Assembly: GCA_019118645.1 (NCBI GenBank)
Contig: DWYN01000058.1
Coordinates: forward strand, 18,392-82,391
From: Candidatus Blautia excrementipullorum
GTDB lineage: Bacteria > Bacillota > Clostridia > Lachnospirales > Lachnospiraceae
DNA length: 64,000 bases
Reading direction: 5' to 3'
Positions 50,332 through 59,665 of this stretch are shown here, in pieces; the stretch's first letter is position 1, and the number at the start of each line of letters is the position of its first letter. Both the position numbers and the translations under genes were made by a program. The notes under the pieces were generated by a model. The model was not told the origin of the DNA, did not search any database, and saw only the letters and a list, made by a program, of their open reading frames with translations.

Positions 50332-52771
50332 TCTTGAAATATTCAGTCAGGAAACTGTCAGCCTTTTTCTCTCTGCAATCCGTTTTGTGCTTCATATGGG
50401 GCACCGCTTTGTGGGAAGCGAGCATCTTCTGTGGGCTCTGATCCAGAATCAGGGCAGGGCAGGACAGGTGCTGAGAAAAAGCGGGCTTGATCAGACTCTT
50501 GTGGAAGAGTATCTGCATCAGTACGACTGGGATGCAAAAACAGAATTAAACTCATGTGCCGTACAGATTTCCGAGGAAGCGGAACAAATTATCCATCTCT
50601 CAAGCGGCTACGCTAAAAACAAGGGAAACCGCCAGATCCGTCCGGAAGACATTCTCCATGGGATTCTGAACGTCGGTGACTGCGCGGCGGCTCAGCTGAT
50701 GCGGTCTCTGGAAATGGATCTGGAGGAAATCCGGTGCAGTCTGGACGCCCCCGGCGAACCGGTTCTGTCTGAACCGGCGGAATCTGCGGAAGCCTCGCCC
50801 CAGGAGCAGTCTGTTCTGGAGAAATATGGAACAGATATAACAGAGAAAGCCCGGGAAGGCGCTTTTGATCCCATGATCGGACGGGAAGAGATTATAGAGC
50901 GTCTGATACAGATCCTGTCCCGGCGAACGAAGAACAATCCCGTTCTTATCGGAGAACCCGGGGTAGGCAAAACAGCTGTAGCAGAAGGTCTCGCCCAGAG
51001 AATTGCCGACGGCAGTATTCCTTCCAATCTGAAAAATAAAAAAATCATTTCCATGGATCTGGTGGGAATGCTTTCCGGCACACGATACCGTGGAGATTTT
51101 GAAGAACGAATGAAGCTCTTTCTCGCGGATGCGGAAAAAGAAGGAGATGTCATTCTGTTTATTGATGAATTACATATGCTTATGGGCGCCGGCGCCGGAG
51201 GAGGTACCGTAGACGCCGCCAACATTTTGAAACCGGTGCTCGCACGGAGCGGACTGCAGGTTATCGGCGCCACTACGCAGCAGGAGTACCGCCGTTATGT
51301 TGAAAAAGACGCTGCTTTTGAACGGCGTTTTCAGCCGGTGGAGGTTCCTGAGCCGGACAAGGCAGACGCCATAGAGATTCTGAACGGTCTTCGGACAAAA
51401 TATGAAAAGTTTCACGGCCTGAAGATTACAAACGAGGCAGTTAAAGCCGCCGTGGAACTCTCCGACCGATACATTCAGGATCGTTTTCTTCCTGATAAAG
51501 CCGTGGACCTTATGGATGAAGCCGCCTCCAGAGTCCGCACAAAAGGGCTGACAATTCCTCCCCGTCTGGTTCATCTGGACAAAGAGATCAGGGAGATCCG
51601 CAAAAAGAAAAAAGAAGCCGCGGACAGGCAGGATTATGAAAACGCCGCTGTACTGCGTGACAGACAGGCGGCTCTGGAAAAAGAGCTCGACAGCAGGCGG
51701 ACATCCTGGCAGAAAAAACAGAGCCGCACTGTGAGAGCCGAAGATATCGCTCAGGTTGTTTCCTCCTGGACAAAGATTCCGGTAACTATGCTCACTGTCA
51801 GTGAAGCAGAAAATCTCCGGTCTCTGGAAGACACGCTTGGCAGATATGTAATCGGCCAGAAAGAGGCCGTCTCCGCCGTTTCCAAGGCAATCCGGCGAGG
51901 GCGGACAGGTGTTGCCGACCCAGATCGTCCCATCGGTTCGTTTCTCTTTCTTGGCCCCACCGGTGTCGGAAAGACAGAACTGTGCCGGGCGCTTGCCAAA
52001 GCTATGTTCCATAACGAAAACGCGATTATCCGTTTCGATATGTCCGAATATATGGAGTCCTACGCGGTATCCAAGCTGATTGGTTCTCCGCCTGGATATG
52101 TGGGATATGAGGAAGGCGGACAGCTCACCGAACTTGTCAGAAAACGGCCTTACAGCATTGTCCTCTTTGACGAAATCGAAAAAGCGCATCCGGATATCTG
52201 GAATTCCCTTCTTCAGATTCTGGACGACGGACGGCTTACTGACGGACAGGGACGGACCGTAAGCTTCAAGAATACCGTCATTGTCCTGACCTCCAATATC
52301 GGAGCAAGGGAGATTACCGGAAAGAAAGGGACTCTGGGATTTATACAGAAGGAGGAAGATGCAGCGGCGAAACAGGAGGAAATGGTAAGACAGCATGTTA
52401 TGGACGCTGTGAAGCAGACTTTCCGTCCGGAATTTCTAAACCGGCTGGACGAGGTTCTCATCTTCCATCCTCTCAGTCAGGAGGATATGCGCAAAATTGC
52501 AGATATTCAGATACAGAAGCTTGTCGACAGAATGAAAGCCAAGGGCATTGAGCTGGATGTAGCGGACAGCGCCCGGGATCTGCTTACTGAAGAAGGTTAT
52601 GATCCTTCCTATGGAGCCAGACCACTGAAGCGGGCAATTCAGTCTCTCCTGCAGAATGCTGTCGCAGACGCTCTGCTGGAAAATCAGCCCGGAAAGGGAG
52701 AAGCGCTTCTGGCATCCGCACAGAACGGCAAAGTGAAAATTTCCCGAAAAGAAAAAGAATATGCTCAGTAA
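50321..52771 (+). CDS. clpC: ATP-dependent Clp protease ATP-binding subunit ClpC
   Basis: 816 residues from the ATG at 50321 (MEINLEIFSQETVSLFLSAI), which follows AGAGG; the track start lies inside the upstream gene. Clp N-domain (to ~150), first AAA+ module with GEPGVGKTA and LFIDELHML, a middle domain containing a UVR-like segment (RQDYENAAVLRDRQAAL), and a second AAA+ module with GPTGVGKTE and LFDEIEKAH. A LGF tripeptide in GTLGFIQKE is at the place of the ClpP-docking loop. It unfolds proteins for ClpP. The downstream hairpin marks the operon end. Confidence 0.93.
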   Translation: MEINLEIFSQETVSLFLSAIRFVLHMGHRFVGSEHLLWALIQNQGRAGQVLRKSGLDQTLVEEYLHQYDWDAKTELNSCAVQISEEAEQIIHLSSGYAKNKGNRQIRPEDILHGILNVGDCAAAQLMRSLEMDLEEIRCSLDAPGEPVLSEPAESAEASPQEQSVLEKYGTDITEKAREGAFDPMIGREEIIERLIQILSRRTKNNPVLIGEPGVGKTAVAEGLAQRIADGSIPSNLKNKKIISMDLVGMLSGTRYRGDFEERMKLFLADAEKEGDVILFIDELHMLMGAGAGGGTVDAANILKPVLARSGLQVIGATTQQEYRRYVEKDAAFERRFQPVEVPEPDKADAIEILNGLRTKYEKFHGLKITNEAVKAAVELSDRYIQDRFLPDKAVDLMDEAASRVRTKGLTIPPRLVHLDKEIREIRKKKKEAADRQDYENAAVLRDRQAALEKELDSRRTSWQKKQSRTVRAEDIAQVVSSWTKIPVTMLTVSEAENLRSLEDTLGRYVIGQKEAVSAVSKAIRRGRTGVADPDRPIGSFLFLGPTGVGKTELCRALAKAMFHNENAIIRFDMSEYMESYAVSKLIGSPPGYVGYEEGGQLTELVRKRPYSIVLFDEIEKAHPDIWNSLLQILDDGRLTDGQGRTVSFKNTVIVLTSNIGAREITGKKGTLGFIQKEEDAAAKQEEMVRQHVMDAVKQTFRPEFLNRLDEVLIFHPLSQEDMRKIADIQIQKLVDRMKAKGIELDVADSARDLLTEEGYDPSYGARPLKRAIQSLLQNAVADALLENQPGKGEALLASAQNGKVKISRKEKEYAQ

Positions 52772-52777
52772 AAATCA

Positions 52778-52822
52778 AAGAAGACCTCGAACCGGTATGG
52801 GATGCCGGCCCGAGGTCTTCTT
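52778..52822 (+). terminator. Terminator after clpC
   Basis: AAGAAGACCTCG / CGAGGTCTTCTT stem with an inner CCGG/CCGG pairing; the T-run is weak. The symmetric ends could also serve marR on the other strand. Confidence 0.65.
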
Positions 52823-52867
52823 CGTCTATGTTTTTCTCAGCACTATAGTATCTGTTTATTGCGTCTT

Positions 52868-53308
52868 TTACTCGTCTCCTGTACAGCTGTCCAGCTCCTG
52901 AAGGAGCCCCACCAGCTTCTTCATGTTCTCTTCCCCGAAACGATCCAGGATCTCCGACCAGAGTTCTTCATATTTTCCCATAGACTTTTCGGCGACTGCC
53001 TTTCCCTCCATCGTAACGCGGATAGAGACTTTGCGCCGGTCTCTGGGATCAATTTCTCTGGTAATATAATTCTTTTTCTCCAGAGAATTCAATATGTAAG
53101 ATACCGCCGGCTTTGATATGCAGAGTTTTTCCTGTATTTTAGGGACATTAAGGTTCATGCAGGGATATTCCCGGCAGCAGGTTCCCGCAATGCTGTACAA
53201 AACCACCATTTCATTGATCTGTATCTCACATTCCGCCATAAGCGCGGACTCCAGTTTTCGGAAATGATTTATAATTGTAAAAAACTGTTCTCTCCATTCA
53301 GGATCCAT
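52868..53308 (-). CDS. MarR family transcriptional regulator
   Basis: 146 residues. Winged helix-turn-helix of the MarR type: LNVPKIQEKLCISKPAVSYILNSLEKKNYITREIDPRDRRKVSIRVTMEGKAV. The DPRDRRK wing loop is the family hallmark. Normally senses a small molecule or oxidant and represses nearby genes. Candidate targets are itself and the EamA gene upstream on the same strand. Two TTAATTAA repeats lie in its own promoter region. Confidence 0.92.
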   Translation of the reverse strand: MDPEWREQFFTIINHFRKLESALMAECEIQINEMVVLYSIAGTCCREYPCMNLNVPKIQEKLCISKPAVSYILNSLEKKNYITREIDPRDRRKVSIRVTMEGKAVAEKSMGKYEELWSEILDRFGEENMKKLVGLLQELDSCTGDE

Positions 53309-53320
53309 ATATTTAACTCC

Positions 53321-53343
53321 TTAATTAATAAGAATTTAATTAA
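53321..53343. promoter_or_regulatory. Repeated TTAATTAA sites upstream of marR
   Basis: Two palindromic TTAATTAA words (53321-53328 and 53336-53343) with a 15-bp period, 13 bases upstream of the start. They fit a MarR-type autoregulatory operator. Confidence 0.4.
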
Positions 53344-53505
53344 TTATACACCACTGTCCCTGATTTTTCAAGGCATATTGATCCTCTGATCCATTTCCTG
53401 TTCTCATGCAATCCCGGCCCGTTCTGACAGATTTATTCAAAAGAGGAGGACAAATCCAGGAAAATTTCATTTGCTAAACTTTATCATTATTCATGGCTCC
53501 ACACC

Positions 53506-53919
53506 TCATAATACCATGATCAAAGTTCCTGCAGTGATCAGAATACAGCCTGCCAGTGATTTTGCAGTAAACTCTTCATGCAGGAACACAAATGCCAGAA
53601 TCAGCGTAATCACAACACTCAGCTTATCAATCGGCACTACTTTTGAAGCGTCCCCCAGCTGCAGGGCACGGTAATAGCACAGCCATGACGCTCCTGTGGC
53701 CAGTCCTGACAAGATCAGAAAGATCCAGCTCTTTTTGCTTATCCCGGCAATTCCGCTCTGCGTATGGGTCAGAAATACCATTCCCCACGCCATTATAACC
53801 ACTACCACCGTCCGTATGGCTGTGGCAAGATTTGAGTTCACTCCCTCAATTCCGACCTTGGCAAGAATGGAAGTAAGGGCCGCAAATACCGCCGAAAGTA
53901 CAGCAAATATCATCCACAT
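53506..53919 (-). CDS. Half-size EamA/DMT family transporter
   Basis: 137 residues from the ATG at 53919 (MWMIFAVLSAVFAALTSILAKVG), which has AGGTGG 8 bases upstream. A single EamA unit with four to five membrane helices, half the size of usual two-domain EamA proteins; it presumably works as a dimer. Contains WLCYYRALQLGDASKVVPIDKLSVV, the conserved second half of the domain. Substrate unknown. Confidence 0.85.
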   Translation of the reverse strand: MWMIFAVLSAVFAALTSILAKVGIEGVNSNLATAIRTVVVVIMAWGMVFLTHTQSGIAGISKKSWIFLILSGLATGASWLCYYRALQLGDASKVVPIDKLSVVITLILAFVFLHEEFTAKSLAGCILITAGTLIMVL

Positions 53920-54055
53920 CTCAGTTTCCACCTTTCTCTGAATAAATTCTTTATTCTTCACTTTTTAGGATCAGACAACTGCATCCATATGCCTCGTTCC
54001 TAATTATACTCTCTGCCGTATATTCCGTAAACCGCTTTTTCCCTGCAGAACTGTT

Positions 54056-54790
54056 TCACAAAATACGAATCAGTCCAAGCAGCAAAAGGTGCGCCGGATA
54101 GAACCAGTAGAAAAACCACTTGGAAAAATTTTTCCCCCTCTCCGTCCGTTTTCCATTATACAGACAGATAATGACAATTCCGGAAAAAAAGATTCCCGCA
54201 ACGCTTGCAAGAGCATAAAGGATATTGACTGTCGCAGGAAAGCGCCCGGAGCCTCCTGCCAGATTCATCAGACCGAAAACAATGCCCGCTGTGAGAAAGG
54301 CTTTTTTCAATTTCTCCTCCGACCCCTTCGCCCAGGAAAAAAGAAGCGTAAACACCGGGGCCAGAACCGCCCAGTCCGAAAAGCAGGAAAGGAAAATCAA
54401 CCCGGCAATAATCATGTTCCGCAGAAAAATACTTTGAATTCTTTCCTCTGCCAGAAGGATAAAAAAGCATAAAAGGAGGGTAAAAATCATGTTCATTCCG
54501 TAAAATTCTATCACCCCTTCTTCTGTAAAAGCCAGACAGTAAGGGATTTCTGAGACAGCCGCAAATACAGCAAGTCTCTCTGCATATTTCTTTTTGGAGC
54601 GTGTATGCTGAGATCCTTCCACAAGAAAATAGCACATCGTAATCGCTGTAAAATATCCAATGTCCAGAAAAAGTTCGCCCAAAACCGTGCCCGGTTTCAT
54701 AAAAACAGTAGAAATGTGATTAAGAAGCATCGCCGCCACGGCAATATATTTAATCGCATCCCTGTTGAGAATCCTGTACTTTTCCTCCAT
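54056..54790 (-). CDS. TraX family membrane protein
   Basis: 244 residues, about eight membrane helices. It opens with NRDAIKYIAVAAMLLNHISTV and ends with WFFYWFYPAHLLLLGLI, the conserved ends of TraX/YmfC-like proteins (PF05857). The F-plasmid TraX acetylates pilin; chromosomal members in Firmicutes are of unknown role, probably acyltransferases. Gap on either side; nothing in the context points to conjugation. Confidence 0.88.
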   Translation of the reverse strand: MEEKYRILNRDAIKYIAVAAMLLNHISTVFMKPGTVLGELFLDIGYFTAITMCYFLVEGSQHTRSKKKYAERLAVFAAVSEIPYCLAFTEEGVIEFYGMNMIFTLLLCFFILLAEERIQSIFLRNMIIAGLIFLSCFSDWAVLAPVFTLLFSWAKGSEEKLKKAFLTAGIVFGLMNLAGGSGRFPATVNILYALASVAGIFFSGIVIICLYNGKRTERGKNFSKWFFYWFYPAHLLLLGLIRIL

Positions 54791-54989
54791 ATTCCAAGCC
54801 TTCTTTCATAATCTATCGTCTGTATAGTTTAACGATACAGCCCGTTCTTTTTCTTCATACGGCTGTGACACATCATCCTGTATTCCAGTATAGCACACTC
54901 TGTGCCGCCGGTCTTCCCTTTCCAGATGCATCCCGGATCAGGTCCTCTGCACCCCTCTTTCCCTCCTTGACACTTCACCGGAAACGCCG

Positions 54990-55013
54990 TACTATAATTC
55001 ACAGTATATAGTA
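54990..55013. promoter_or_regulatory. Inverted repeat over the -10 of the uvrA2-like gene
   Basis: TACTATA-N10-TATAGTA. The left arm overlaps a -10 TATAAT, and a TTGACA lies 20 bases upstream of that -10. A repressor or MerR-like site is possible. The rest of the 265-base gap to the TraX gene holds nothing else I recognise. Confidence 0.4.
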
Positions 55014-55055
55014 AAATCCGACATCCCCAAAAAGCTGAAAGGAAGGAGCCTTCAC

Positions 55056-57530
55056 ATGGCAGATAAAATCTTAATCCGCGGTGCAAAAGTACATAATCTG
55101 AAAAACATCAGCGTGGACATTCCTCTGGGAAAAATCGTGGGAATCGCCGGGGTTTCCGGATCCGGAAAATCTTCTCTGGCTCTGGGAGTTCTCTACGCGG
55201 AAGGCTCCCGCCGCTATCTGGAATCCCTTTCCACTTACACCCGCAGACGTATGACACAGGCCGCTAAAGCTCAGGTGGATGAAGTGCTGTATGTTCCCGC
55301 TGCCCTTGCTCTCCACCAGCGCCCGGGCATACCGGGAATACGAAGCACCTTCGGCACCGGCACGGAACTTCTCAACAGCCTCCGGCTGATGTTTTCACGT
55401 CTTGCCAGCCACCGCTGTCCAAACGGGCACTATCACCCTCCCACCCTGGCCGTGGCGGCTGATCAGGAGCTGGTCTGTCCTGTCTGCCGTGAAAAATTCT
55501 ACGCGCCCTCGGCCGAGGAGCTTGCCTTTAACAGCCAGGGCGCCTGCCGGACCTGCGACGGAACAGGGATTGTCCGGACCGTAGACCGTTCCACTCTGGT
55601 GCCGGATGAATCTCTCACCATCGACCAAGGGGCAGTGGCTCCCTGGAATTCTCTGATGTGGTCTTTGATGACAGATGTCTGCCGGGAAATGGGAGTCCGC
55701 ACAAATGTGCCCTTCCGCGATCTGACTGATAAAGAAAAAGAAATCGTCTTTGACGGCCCGGCGGAAAAGAAGCACATTTTTTATAAAGCAAAAAAATCCA
55801 ACCAGGCCGGAGAGCTTGACTTTACCTATTTTAACGCGGTCTATACTGTAGAAAACGCTCTGGCCAAGGTGAAAGATGAAAAAGGTATGAAAAGGGTGGA
55901 AAAATTTCTGAAAGAGGAGACATGTCCGGACTGCGGCGGGTCACGGCTTTCCGAAGCGGCAAGAGCGCCGAAGCTTGGGGGGCTGTCCCTGGATGAAGTG
56001 TGCCGGATGACGCTGGCTGATCTTATAGAATGGGTTAAAAACGTGCCCGAAACTCTTCCGGAAGAAATGCAGCCTATGGCCCGGAGTATCTGCAGTTCCT
56101 TTCTCTCAGCGGCAAAGCGGCTGATGGATCTCGGTCTTGGATATCTGACCCTGGACCGTGCCTCCTCCACTCTTTCCACTGGAGAACGTCAGCGAATGCA
56201 GCTTGCAAGAGCTGTCCGAAACCGTACCACAGGAGTTCTCTATGTACTGGACGAACCCTCCATTGGACTTCATCCCTCCAATATCACCGGCCTTACCGGT
56301 GTAATGCACGATCTGATTGACGACGGCAATTCTGTCGTTCTTGTGGATCATGATACGCAGATTCTCTCTGAGGCGGACTGGATTGTGGAAATGGGGCCCG
56401 GAGCCGGATCCTCCGGCGGTCTTTTGATTGCAGAAGGTACTGTCCGTGAAATTTCTCAGAATTCGCAGTCCAGAATCGGTCCTTTTCTGTCCGGAACCTC
56501 AGGTCTTCATCGGGACAGAGTAAAAAAAGAAGTTCTATTTTCAGAGGGCGCCATTTTTCTCTCTACCGGCCCGATCCATACGGTAAAGCCTCTGAATGTA
56601 AAAATCCCCAAAGGAAGGCTCACCGTTGTAACAGGAGTGTCCGGATCCGGCAAGACCACTCTGATTCTGGAAAGTCTGATTCCCGGCCTGACAGCTCTTC
56701 TGCAGGGAAAGAGGCTTCCGGACCATGTGCTTTTTGCAGAGGCAGAGGGTATTGGACAGATCAAGCTGATCGATGCCTCTCCCATCGGAATCAATGTCCG
56801 CTCCACCGTAGCCACCTACGCCAACGTGCATGATGAGCTCCGGAAGGTTTTCGCCAGAACCGCCGCTGCAAAAGAGCGCGGCTTTAAGGCCGGCGATTTT
56901 TCCTACAACACCGGAAAGCTCCGCTGCCCGGTATGTGACGGAACAGGACAGATCAGTCTGGACGTACAGTTTCTTCCCGATGTAAATATCCCCTGTCCGG
57001 AATGCAGAGGAGCGCGCTATTCCAAATCAGCCTATAAAATAAAGTATTCCTCTAAAAAAGGCAGGGAATATTCCCTGCCGGAGCTGATGTCCATGGATAT
57101 CAGCAAAGCCCTTGAAGCCTGCGAAGATCTGAAGCTGGTCCGCCAAAGGCTTCAGGTTCTCAACGATCTTGGTCTGGGCTACCTGACTCTTGGAGAAGAG
57201 ACGCCCAGCCTTTCCGGCGGGGAAGCTCAGCGGCTGAAGCTTGCCAGTGAACTGGGAAAAGGTCAGTCGGATTCTGTTTTTGTCTTTGACGAACCGACCA
57301 TCGGTCTTCATCCTCTGGATGTGCAGACACTGCTCCACGTATTTGAAAAGCTCATCGAAAACGGCGCCACGGTAATCGTCATTGAGCACGATCTGGATGT
57401 AATTCGTAACGCCGACTATATCATTGACATGGGACCGGGCGGAGGATCTGACGGCGGACAGATTGTTGCCGCAGGCACTCCGGAAGATATAAAAAATACC
57501 GCCGGCAGCATTACCGGAAAATATCTGTAG
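55056..57530 (+). CDS. UvrA2-type excinuclease ATPase (class II UvrA)
   Basis: 824 residues, about 115 shorter than housekeeping UvrA (about 940). Two ABC modules: Walker A GVSGSGKSSLA with signature LSTGERQRMQLA, and GVSGSGKTTLI with LSGGEAQRLKLA. Zinc-type cysteine motifs CPVCREKF/CRTCDGTG and CPVCDGTGQ/CPECRG are kept. The missing stretch corresponds to the UvrB-interaction region. Class II UvrAs are linked to tolerance of DNA-binding drugs and to antibiotic producers' self-protection rather than general excision repair. Stands alone with its own regulated-looking promoter. Confidence 0.87.
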   Translation: MADKILIRGAKVHNLKNISVDIPLGKIVGIAGVSGSGKSSLALGVLYAEGSRRYLESLSTYTRRRMTQAAKAQVDEVLYVPAALALHQRPGIPGIRSTFGTGTELLNSLRLMFSRLASHRCPNGHYHPPTLAVAADQELVCPVCREKFYAPSAEELAFNSQGACRTCDGTGIVRTVDRSTLVPDESLTIDQGAVAPWNSLMWSLMTDVCREMGVRTNVPFRDLTDKEKEIVFDGPAEKKHIFYKAKKSNQAGELDFTYFNAVYTVENALAKVKDEKGMKRVEKFLKEETCPDCGGSRLSEAARAPKLGGLSLDEVCRMTLADLIEWVKNVPETLPEEMQPMARSICSSFLSAAKRLMDLGLGYLTLDRASSTLSTGERQRMQLARAVRNRTTGVLYVLDEPSIGLHPSNITGLTGVMHDLIDDGNSVVLVDHDTQILSEADWIVEMGPGAGSSGGLLIAEGTVREISQNSQSRIGPFLSGTSGLHRDRVKKEVLFSEGAIFLSTGPIHTVKPLNVKIPKGRLTVVTGVSGSGKTTLILESLIPGLTALLQGKRLPDHVLFAEAEGIGQIKLIDASPIGINVRSTVATYANVHDELRKVFARTAAAKERGFKAGDFSYNTGKLRCPVCDGTGQISLDVQFLPDVNIPCPECRGARYSKSAYKIKYSSKKGREYSLPELMSMDISKALEACEDLKLVRQRLQVLNDLGLGYLTLGEETPSLSGGEAQRLKLASELGKGQSDSVFVFDEPTIGLHPLDVQTLLHVFEKLIENGATVIVIEHDLDVIRNADYIIDMGPGGGSDGGQIVAAGTPEDIKNTAGSITGKYL

Positions 57531-57561
57531 CCTTCCTGCGTTCCATTGATTTCCGGAAAAA

Positions 57562-58335
57562 TCAGTGCCTCTTTTCATCATCACTGTATACTTCACAGAA
57601 TCTGCATGCAAAAGAAGGTTCTTCGCCTTCCATTCGCAGATGTGAAGTATCTCCAATATGGAGGGCCCGGAAATAGGCGATGCCCCTCTCTCTTTCTTCT
57701 GTTACCACCTCAGTGAAAGAGGTGGGCAGCAGCGCCAGAGAATGCCACAGAATAAAGGGCGATACATTCCACAAATGAGACAGCATGGCGCAGGTCACGC
57801 CAAAATGGCAGAAGAAAGTCAGGGTTGTCCGGCTTTCTTTTTCCACACGGTAGCGGCTGCCCTCGCGGACATATCCGTATTCCGCAAGGAGCCTGTCAAG
57901 GTTACAGGTAAGTTTATCATATACCGCCACCGTATCGCTGCACCTGGCCACCTCTGAATTTCTCCAGCCTTCTCTGCTCATATATTCCGGATGAGAGGCA
58001 TAATAGGCCGGCACCATATCCCATGGAATCCGAGGGGCATATTTCTCTCCCTTTTTTATACAGTCCGGATAAGCTTTCTGAAGCTCAGGAGAGCGGTTAA
58101 GGTCAACTGTGCCGGGGAATTCCTGAAGCCATTCCAGTTCCCTTGCCTGTTTTCCTGTGCTTTTCAGACAGTATTCCGCCGTATGACGCGCACGTCCCAG
58201 CGGCGACACAAAACATTCTCCCAGATCCAGGGCGGGCGCCAGCTTTCCCAGAAGCGCCGCCTCCCGGTGGCCTTTTTCAGTCAGTGTATCATGTTCATAG
58301 TCCGGATCTCCATGACGGACAAAAAGAATTCTCAT
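57562..58335 (-). CDS. Histidine phosphatase family protein (phosphoglycerate mutase-like)
   Basis: 257 residues from the ATG at 58335 (MRILFVRHGDPDYEHDTLTEKG), which has AGGAGG 5 bases upstream. The RHG motif supplies the catalytic histidine, SPLGRARHTAEYC the second arginine, and FFCHFGVTCAM the second histidine. Substrate not predictable. Convergent with the uvrA2 gene. Confidence 0.88.
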   Translation of the reverse strand: MRILFVRHGDPDYEHDTLTEKGHREAALLGKLAPALDLGECFVSPLGRARHTAEYCLKSTGKQARELEWLQEFPGTVDLNRSPELQKAYPDCIKKGEKYAPRIPWDMVPAYYASHPEYMSREGWRNSEVARCSDTVAVYDKLTCNLDRLLAEYGYVREGSRYRVEKESRTTLTFFCHFGVTCAMLSHLWNVSPFILWHSLALLPTSFTEVVTEERERGIAYFRALHIGDTSHLRMEGEEPSFACRFCEVYSDDEKRH

Positions 58336-58576
58336 ATCATTTCCTCCTGCTGCGCAGCCTGTCAGAAGCTGCAGCATATGTACTGAATTTTAACGACATT
58401 ATTTTATCACAGTCCATATTTCCAAACAACGAAAACGTTGACGCTCCCTGTACTTTTTCTGTTTTTCTTGAACACAAAGTTCAAAGATGATATAATCTAT
58501 AAAAATATTTTATAGTAAATCATTAATATATTTCCCTGCAGAAAATTCAATAATATTTTTTATTTCAGGAGGAATT

Positions 58577-59452
58577 ATGAACACAATCCAGCTTGAATGT
58601 TTTATGACCGTAGCAGAACACCTGAATTTTTCCAGAGCATCCGAAATACTGAAAATCACGCAGCCCGCCGTCAGCCATCAGATACGTACTCTGGAAGCAG
58701 AGCTGGGAGTTAAGCTTTTCAAGCGCACCAGCAAAAGCGTCTCTCTCACCCCGGAAGGCATCCAGTTTCTTCCTGATGCAGACCTGATTCTAAAAACCGC
58801 TCTGTCCGCCAAAGAGCGGCTTACCCGCCATGAAAATTTTATCCCTTTCGAGATTGGCTGCCACAACTATATGGAACTGAATTTTCTTCCGCCGATATTA
58901 AAAAAACTGGGAGAGGAATTTCCCCTCCTGCGCCCTTCCATCCGCATTGTTCCCTTTCCTTCTCTTCTGGGCCTTGTGGAAAATCAGAAGCTTCACGCCG
59001 CTTTCAGCGTAAAAGAAGAGCAGAAAAAATCTGCCCTTTCTTTCCGGGAGCTTTATTCCGCTCCTGTTTCCTGTATATGTTCCCCGGAGCATCCGCTGGC
59101 TCAGTATAAATCCATTACAAAAGATATGCTGTCCGGCAGCATGATTGCCTGCTCTCCCCGGCAAATTTCCGGCTCTGTCTTCGCTGTCCAGGGAAAAGTC
59201 CTCTCCCAGCTTGCTCCCGCCCAGCAGTACTTTACCGAAAGTATAGAAAGCGCATTTACTCTGGTAAAAGCAGGCCTAGGATATACTTTATATCCGGATG
59301 TTCCTCCTGCCAGAGATCCTGAGCTTATCTATATCCCGATTACAGACCTGCCCTGTCTTCCTTTTGGAATTCATTACCGATACGATGATGATCTTCCGGC
59401 ACTGAAACGTTTTCTGCAGCTTTGCGCCGCTGCGTCCGAAAACGGTAATTAA
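58577..59452 (+). CDS. LysR family transcriptional regulator
   Basis: 291 residues. The N-terminal helix-turn-helix MNTIQLECFMTVAEHLNFSRASEILKITQPAVSHQIRTLEAELGVKLFKR is typical. The C-terminal effector domain fits the periplasmic-binding fold, including the VKAGLGYTLYPD segment. Its likely target would be the adjacent transporter, of which only a fragment remains, or the divergently encoded phosphatase. Confidence 0.93.
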   Translation: MNTIQLECFMTVAEHLNFSRASEILKITQPAVSHQIRTLEAELGVKLFKRTSKSVSLTPEGIQFLPDADLILKTALSAKERLTRHENFIPFEIGCHNYMELNFLPPILKKLGEEFPLLRPSIRIVPFPSLLGLVENQKLHAAFSVKEEQKKSALSFRELYSAPVSCICSPEHPLAQYKSITKDMLSGSMIACSPRQISGSVFAVQGKVLSQLAPAQQYFTESIESAFTLVKAGLGYTLYPDVPPARDPELIYIPITDLPCLPFGIHYRYDDDLPALKRFLQLCAAASENGN

Positions 59453-59475
59453 TCTTAATCTTCTGCTTTACATTC

Positions 59476-59637
59476 TTATTTTCCTGCCTGTACCCGGGCA
59501 TTCCTGGTACCGAAGACGGAAATAAAAATCAGCACCAGCGCACCGGCTGCCATCCAGAAAAACGCTATATTCATTCCATGCATCTGAGCCAGGTCTCCAT
59601 AAGAGGCAGCTGAGCGCTCACTGACCACGCCGCTGTT
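59476..59637 (-). pseudogene. C-terminal remnant of an MFS transporter (DHA2-like)
   Basis: 53 codons: ...DLAQMHGMNIAFFWMAAGALVLIFISVFGTRNARVQAGK then a stop. The single membrane helix and basic tail look like the last helix of an MFS drug exporter. An in-frame TAG precedes it, so nothing upstream is read. It lies between lysR and the M18 peptidase gene, suggesting a regulator-transporter pair that has lost its transporter. The family call rests on a short match. Confidence 0.5.
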
Positions 59638-59665
59638 CTAATTAATATTCCAACTGTAAAATTCA

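Noticed and set aside
51170-52396. 408-residue minus-strand ORF inside clpC
   Set aside because: Antisense shadow of the ClpC coding sequence.
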